Shown here in pieces: positions 58,814-64,000 of a DNA stretch of 64,000 bases. The translations under genes were made by a program, and so were the position numbers. Position 1 is the stretch's first letter; each line of letters starts with the position of its first letter. Below the pieces are notes generated by a model. That model had not been told where the DNA came from. It searched no databases and was given only the letters and a program-made list of their open reading frames with translations. This DNA comes from Hericium rajendrae (taxonomy: Eukaryota > Basidiomycota > Agaricomycetes > Russulales > Hericiaceae), in assembly GCA_033439255.1 (NCBI GenBank), contig CM065887.1, positions 1,550,001 to 1,614,000 on the forward strand. The letters are read 5' to 3'.

Positions 58814-61800
58814 TCAATCGATGCGGATGCATGTAAGATCCACGGGATCCACAGGGCACTCCTCCCACCCCGGCCCAGCGATCAAGGACTGTCGCCGCAC
58901 CGCGATGTGGACATCCTCCTCCGGGGGGACGATGGCCTGTGCATCCAGGACGGCCTGAACAATCCGCCGTGCCTCCTTCCATTCCTCGAGGTCCTCCCAT
59001 GCGTAAGCTGCATATGGCTCGTCTCGATAGTATCCTGATTGGTACGACTGTGGGGAGATCACCATGTCTGCCAAAGCAAGGAACGTCCGGTATTGGATTG
59101 CTGTAGGGACAAGATATGTGAGAGAAAGTCTAGAATCTGGGAAAGAGACACTCACTCCGTCGTAATTTCCGGAGGGCGATCACCATGCGACACACGGACC
59201 GACCGATTGTGATGTGTTCCGCATTGGTCAGGGATGAGTGAAGGCTCCGGTCGACAAATCGGCACCATTGCGTCAGGTGAATGGAGTTGTAGGTCAAGAA
59301 ATGACCGCCGATGGCGATCGTATTGACAGGCGTATACACCTCATGAATGACACCAAGCGGCATGATTCTGCCAGACCGAAGGTGTCAGCCTATACAGATT
59401 GCACATGTGCAACGCGAGTCGGACGTACAATGTGATCCCTTCGTGAAGGAACAGGGCGTATCCCTCGCTCCACTCGTAACCGACGATGGCTTCGTCGCCA
59501 GTTGCCATCGATTCGTAGAGCTTGATGATGTCCCGGACTTTGCCCCGTTCTAGCCTGTCCTTGCGGAACTTCCTGATGACCCACAGCTTTGCTCCGGTCC
59601 GAATCGTCGCCCAGGTCGCATATCCGTTTGCGTCAAAGTGCGTAGAGGTGTAAAAGCCGCCGGCTGTGACCAGCCTCCAGCTGCGTAGCTTGTGCGTGTC
59701 CATGCTGACGGCCTGGGGCCCTAGATCGTCGGCGGTGACGCCCATCTTGGTCTTCAGAACGCTGTTTGACAACGCGCTCCTCGCTCGTGCGCTACGCAGC
59801 GCCGCTACGTCAGCCGCCGCTGCCGCCGCATTGGCACCGGCGCCCTTCACTTTGGATTTGGTAGGCCTCTCGCGCGCGTTCTTGTCCTTCTTCTTCCCAC
59901 CTCTTTCCGTGCGACTAGGTCGAGACCGAGTTGAAGCCGTGACAGCGGACTTGTCCTTTCCATTGCGGCCGGTCGCATTGTGGGCCTGTCCCCCCTTGGG
60001 AGGTTCGGCTTGCATCCCAGGTGCGACCCCGTTGACGAATGCAGCTGCTAGACTTTGGCCGGCTTGTTCTGAAAAGCCGACGTTTCCGCTGGCCCTCCAA
60101 GCCGCCGTATCGTCAGCAAGCGCCCTAGAAAGGTTATCTTCTCGCCGCCAAAAGGTAACTGGGATGAGAACGGACCTGATAAACCATGGAACCTCTCCAT
60201 CGATATCGGGCGCGTCCAAGATATTGCCACATTCGTCCGGCTTCCTGGCCAAACGAATGAAGGACCTGAGAGGCGTTGATCGGTGGATGTCGCGTGACCC
60301 CGCGCTTGGGACGTCGTCATCCTCCTCGTCACTGCTACCACCAAAGTCGAGGAGACCTCCGTCGCTGCCGTCACTCGGATCTTCGTCCGTGTCGTCAGGC
60401 TCGTCAGCTTTCGAAAGGGAGCTCATCCTGTCGGACCGCTCAGCGTCCCGCTTACGCGCACCTGACAACAAGCCCGGGATTATGTCCCATTCTCTGAGAC
60501 TATGCACTGCTACTCACATTGCCATTCAACATTTGCATCGAGGTTGAAGTTCAACGCCTCTAATCCGGCCTCATCAAACTCCACGCGTGGCCCGGACGGC
60601 ATCCAGCCCGAAATGAGGGCGCACTTTCCGACGCTAAGGGCCCGGTCGATGGCACCCAGAACCCGTGTCTGCTCTTCTCTATCGCTGGACCCACTGGACG
60701 TCAATCCAGAAAGTTTTCCACGTTCATTGTCTCGGACCTTGATCACCGTTACGGGTGAGTCGTTGTCTCCCTCCTCCATGGGCAAAAAGCGACTGCGCGC
60801 CATGTTTGTCACGGCACAGGCGTCAAAGTTGAACTTGAAGGATACGGATGAGCCTATGAATGGTACTCTGCAGATTTTACTTATCGGCGTATTCGGACTT
60901 TTGACGTAGGGAAGGACGGTTCGCAGGCCGTTGAGCCATGTGATTTCTGGAGAGCCCCGTGGCCACTCCTTTCCATCTCGTCCAGTGACGCAGCAGTCTA
61001 GTGGGGGACCCTGCTGAGTGCTGGCGCTTTGAGGTACGCTCTCGGCGCCCCCGCTGAAAAGGGCTGGGTCATATGCAGGTGTGGATGGCGTTCGGTTAGC
61101 CGAGTGTGGATCACCCCCGCCATCGTCCTGCATGTCGATTACCTGATCCGATGGTCCGCCAGATTCCACGTCCTCTTTCGAGCGTTTGGGGTTTCGGCCG
61201 CTGTCTGGAGGGCTCGATCTCTTCCTTTTCACAAGACTGGGATCGCGCACGCCATCATCCTGCGTGTCCATTGCCTGATGGGATAGGCCACCAGATTCCG
61301 GTTCCTGTTTCGAATGTTTGGGGGGGGTCCATCTCTTCCTTGTCACCAAGCCGTCCTCAGGAGGATCGCCGTCGCTTTTAAGCACTTCCAACCAATTCAT
61401 CACCGCGTCGACATCGCTGCCCAAATTTGCCTTTGTGCCATTACCTGCGCGGCCTTTCTCCCTCATCCAATATCCAAATGCATTGTCCGCAGCGCGCTGG
61501 CGAGAACGACAGCTTCTGAGGTTCTTGTTGTTGTCCCACCAGTTCCACATGTGTTCTCCGCCGTACCAGAGATGGAGGTTGGGGAACCAGGGGTGGGAGA
61601 CGCTTCCAGCACTTTCATTACCTGGCCATCGAACACAGTTCCCGTCACCGTTGACTACCCAGACGGATTTGTTTGGCCCGGTGTTGACCCATACGTCTCC
61701 CGGTTCCCGATACGTCTCTACGGGTTCATGTGGCCCGTAGACGATGGCGCAGCGGTAGAGATACTCGGTCACCTTAGTTGCCGGCTGCTCGTTCTTTGAT

Positions 61801-62014
61801 TTCTTTTCGCGCGTGCATAGTGGTATTTCATAGGGACATCTGGGTCCTGTTGCTTCGCATCTTAGAGGAATGAAAGAGAACTTCATGGTGCCCTCGAGAC
61901 CGTCAGGGACGGGACGCCGGGCCGGGTACGGGGGTGCGGGTTTGACTGCAGAATTGAAATCTGTTTGTGAGCGATTGTGAGAGCAGAGTGCGCAGCTTAC
62001 CCTGGCCCGCCATG
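58814..62014 (-). CDS. JmjC-type Fe(II)/2-oxoglutarate protein, 990 aa
   Basis: Fungal JmjC proteins are usually protein hydroxylases or demethylases acting on chromatin. Exons 62014-62002, 61945-60518, 60461-59429, 59367-59156 and 59100-58814 join in phase and give 990 aa. The N-terminal 480 residues are mostly disordered with KRKRSSPPDS-like nuclear-targeting words, but start with a compact segment (CPYEIPLCTREKK ... LHLWYGGEHMWNWW). A lysine-rich linker follows. The JmjC fold has FYTSTHFDANGYATW with His 755 and Asp 757, GAKLWVIRK, GYALFLHEGITL, and the distal His 833 in MPLGVIHEVYTPVN followed by GGHFLTYNS. All three metal ligands are present. The 13-bp first exon is supported by clean splice signals. 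The substrate is unknown. CCCGGGT-type words lie upstream. Confidence 0.82.
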
Positions 62015-62339
62015 GATTTGAAGGGTGTCTTCGTTGGATATATGGTCGGCGTAGGAAGCGGATTTAAGCAATGTGGACTGGAGGCAAAGCGCCGTGGATT
62101 TTGCTCTAGGACTTTCGAGGAAACACTTGGAATAGTGAGCGGATATATGCTTGAAGGGGGGTTATAGTGTCAGGATAGATTCAAGGATGTGCAGGCCTCG
62201 TACCTTTATAACCAACTGTGGTATTGACGAATTCCAGAATTGTGACAGAGTCTCTAGTAAATAACGAGAAGAGGATGAGTTGTGTATAAGACTCAGCGTG
62301 TATAGACTTCAGCTCGAACACGCTGAGACAAGCGGCCCG

Positions 62340-62455
62340 TATTATATAATATGAACCCGGGTCGCAGTCGTGGGAACCCCGGGTCGCAGTCGCGCGACTC
62401 CGGGGTCTACGTTGTGGCCCGGGTTGCGAAGTGAGCCCCGCAGCACGCCCGTGTA
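62340..62455. repeat. CCCGGGT-type repeats upstream of the JmjC gene
   Basis: GAACCCGGGTCGCAGTCG, GAACCCCGGGTCGCAGTCG and GTGGCCCGGGTTGCGAAG lie in tandem between 62352 and 62440, a similar design to the cluster upstream of the CxC5 gene. Confidence 0.6.
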
Positions 62456-62682
62456 CAGTCTAGCCCGCGGCAAACAAAAATGACTCTAGAATGAATCTCA
62501 CACTCCTTCGAAACAGCTAATATTTTTTTGTGCTACTTCACGCAGAGCTTTCATCGCCGTCTTAGCTCGTTGCAGCTGAGACTTCGGATGCAAAATCTGC
62601 ATCCGTACGAGGGGGAGAAGGGGTGTTTGTCAACCTGGTTTCATCGGGAACCCTTCTCTGCCCTCCATCGTCAAACTTGGAC

Positions 62683-63378
62683 ATGCACCCATTCGCTTTA
62701 GAAGACAAGGACGAGCGCGAGGTTATACTCTCTCCTCTTCGTTCTTTGGTTCGCTTTCCTGGGGCCAGTCGTCCTCGCGTATACTGCGAGTCGATTGCAA
62801 CTTCTTCCCCGCTTCGTGCGATCCACCATCACCCCATCGAACTTGAGGTAGTCGGAATGCTTCACGACGGCGGGACGTACTCAATGGCTGAAGCCGACTG
62901 CTCTGACCTCTTCCCGTACGAAAGAGATCGAGGCGGAGGCCCGCCTGCTTGTGTCGCGAGCTTCAGAGTAGCCGCGCCGACGGAGGAAAGCGTCGACTTC
63001 AACCTGTGGGAGAAGACTACCCGTCAGCTCAAGAACATCGGCTGGCAGGCTCGTGAAGAATGCTCGACTACCGCACTCTACACCGGAGACCATTCCCTGG
63101 ATCTGCATATGTTTGGGCCGGTGCGCTCTGTCACGGTGCACTGGCGTGTGAAATATTCGTCTTCCGCGCAGGTCAGTATCGTCGTCGTGTCTAAATGCTT
63201 TCCCTAAACTCAGTTGCTCAATCGGATCTTTGATCTACCTCAGTATTCACATATTCTCGAGGGGTCCGTCGAGCGCGTGCGAGCGCGTGTGCGCTTCAGT
63301 GTCGCATGTCTTCCATATAGCGGCGCCCCTGGAGAAGGTCTTTTAATAGCGCGACTGATTTCCGTTGAGATACCGTAG
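62683..63378 (+). CDS. Unrecognised 207-aa protein, two exons
   Basis: I do not recognise it. Exons 62683-63171 and 63244-63378 join in phase across a 72-bp intron to give 207 aa. Coding character is good throughout: LEVVGMLHDGGTYSMAEADC, ASFRVAAPTEESVDFNLWEK, and SLDLHMFGPVRSVTVHWRV. The alternation of short beta-like segments suggests a compact beta-rich domain. There is no signal peptide, membrane segment or metal motif. The ATG at 62683 was chosen because upstream in-frame codons lack a good start. It is divergent to the JmjC gene (about 670 bp apart). Confidence 0.55.
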
Positions 63379-63556
63379 TTTGTGAGCGATGCTTTCTCTC
63401 AATGGAGAGGAAGATACTATATTACTCCAGGTAGACGATATCCACGTCATACAAAACGAATTCGACGGAGGTAATGAACCAGGATGAGTAGCGTGTGCGA
63501 GACTATGCTAAGAAGATGACGATACCGAGTGCGTAGGATGTACGGGACTAATTTGA

Positions 63557-63670
63557 ACGACTCGTGATGAGCCCGGATGATAGGATGTGCTAAATGAACC
63601 AAACGACAGGACGATTCGTGATGAGCCCGGATGATAGGATGTGCTAGACGAACCAAACGACAGGACGAGT
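63557..63670. repeat. 54-bp tandem repeat
   Basis: Units begin at 63557 and 63611 (ACGANTCGTGATGAGCCCGG ... ACCAAACGACAGG), with the start of a third at 63665. Confidence 0.8.
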
Positions 63671-63739
63671 CGGACCGACGAAGGAGACAGACAGACAACA
63701 TGTACGAAACCGAGGTGACTTGGAAGCTAACTGGATGAC

Positions 63740-64000
63740 TCAAGGACCAGGAGGAAGGGTCCCTTGACCTGAGGCGCCGCCCTGCTGCTTTTTTGAGCGA
63801 ACTTTACCTTTGCTATACTCGCCCCACAAGCCAGAAGGAGTATGGCCGTAGGACCGGTATTTATCTTGTTCTTCCTCTGGCATCTTTCGCCACACCCTGT
63901 GATGATCATAATAGGTTGAGCTGATCCATCTGACGCCCGTCATAGCCTTGAACCGCTTTGCCAAGACGTTGTCCTTCAGTGTTCTCGTAGCGCCGCGTTC
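63740..64000 (-). CDS. C-terminal end of a gene entering from the right edge
   Basis: The minus frame is open from the window edge to a stop at 63740. It reads LAKRFKAMTGVRWISSTYYD and WRKMPEEEQDKYRSYG, then a lysine/glycine-rich tail. The segment WRKMPEEEQDKYR recalls the last helix of an HMG box, but too little is present to say so with confidence. Confidence 0.35.
   Translation of the reverse strand, partial: ERGATRTLKDNVLAKRFKAMTGVRWISSTYYDHHRVWRKMPEEEQDKYRSYGHTPSGLWGEYSKGKVRSKKQQGGASGQGTLPPGP

Noticed and set aside
59666-60547. 293-codon plus-strand open frame
   Set aside because: Antisense of the JmjC gene's third exon.
1-64000. tRNA, rRNA or CRISPR
   Set aside because: No cloverleaf with T-loop and acceptor pairing was found, and no spaced direct-repeat array of CRISPR type; a few TTCGAAT-like words had no matching stems.

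Overview
The window reads as nuclear DNA of a basidiomycete, most likely a wood-decay type Agaricomycete. Genes are split by many short introns (about 50-65 bp, GT-AG), and coding and repeat families typical of that class are present: a KDZ transposase, a fungal TET/JBP dioxygenase, CxC5/CxC6 cysteine clusters, F-box proteins of the LGWxxVTHxC type and a fungal JmjC protein. No closer placement can be made from sequence alone. Exon models below were worked out by hand from reading frames and splice signals.

Layout. 0-11 kb: accessory DNA. A divergent pair of small unrecognised genes (205 aa minus, 279 aa plus) is followed by decayed tandem repeats, an AT-rich-ended insertion with a GC-rich low-complexity core, hairpin repeats, and two decayed genes (an A-family/EEG-type gene and an F-box gene). 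12-24.4 kb: a compact block of five genes, (-) small acidic gene, (+) A-family gene, (-) KDZ transposase, (-) TET/JBP dioxygenase, (+) unrecognised partner gene. TET and the partner are divergent over only about 170 bp. This looks like one KDZ transposon with its dioxygenase. 24.7-33.1 kb: a 5'-truncated LINE, a minisatellite, an unrecognised gene, an intact F-box gene paralogous to the decayed one, and a gene with a Zn2Cys6-like cluster plus coiled coil. 33.6-35.8 kb: a transposase-like gene cut short next to an array of small palindromes.

36.3-45.8 kb is an island of ordinary host genes: thymidylate synthase, a Zn2Cys6 transcription factor and a NIMA-type kinase, all with complete models. 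45.8-50.6 kb is repeat-rich with no convincing gene. 50.6-53.0 kb is a small, whole-looking LTR element with identical 142-bp LTRs and one 580-aa ORF. It sits in the 5' leader of a gene for a protein with a duplicated Cys/His cluster, separating that gene from its TATA box.

54.8-62.0 kb holds three minus-strand genes: a CxC5/CxC6 KDZ-type protein, a 108-aa GRF-like zinc finger protein and a 990-aa JmjC protein. The first and third have clusters of CCCGGGT-type repeats upstream. The right edge has an unrecognised 207-aa gene and the end of a gene entering from outside. Two different Fe(II)/2-oxoglutarate dioxygenase families (TET/JBP and JmjC) therefore lie close to KDZ-class transposase genes, which suggests a chromatin or DNA-modification theme. 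That link is inference.
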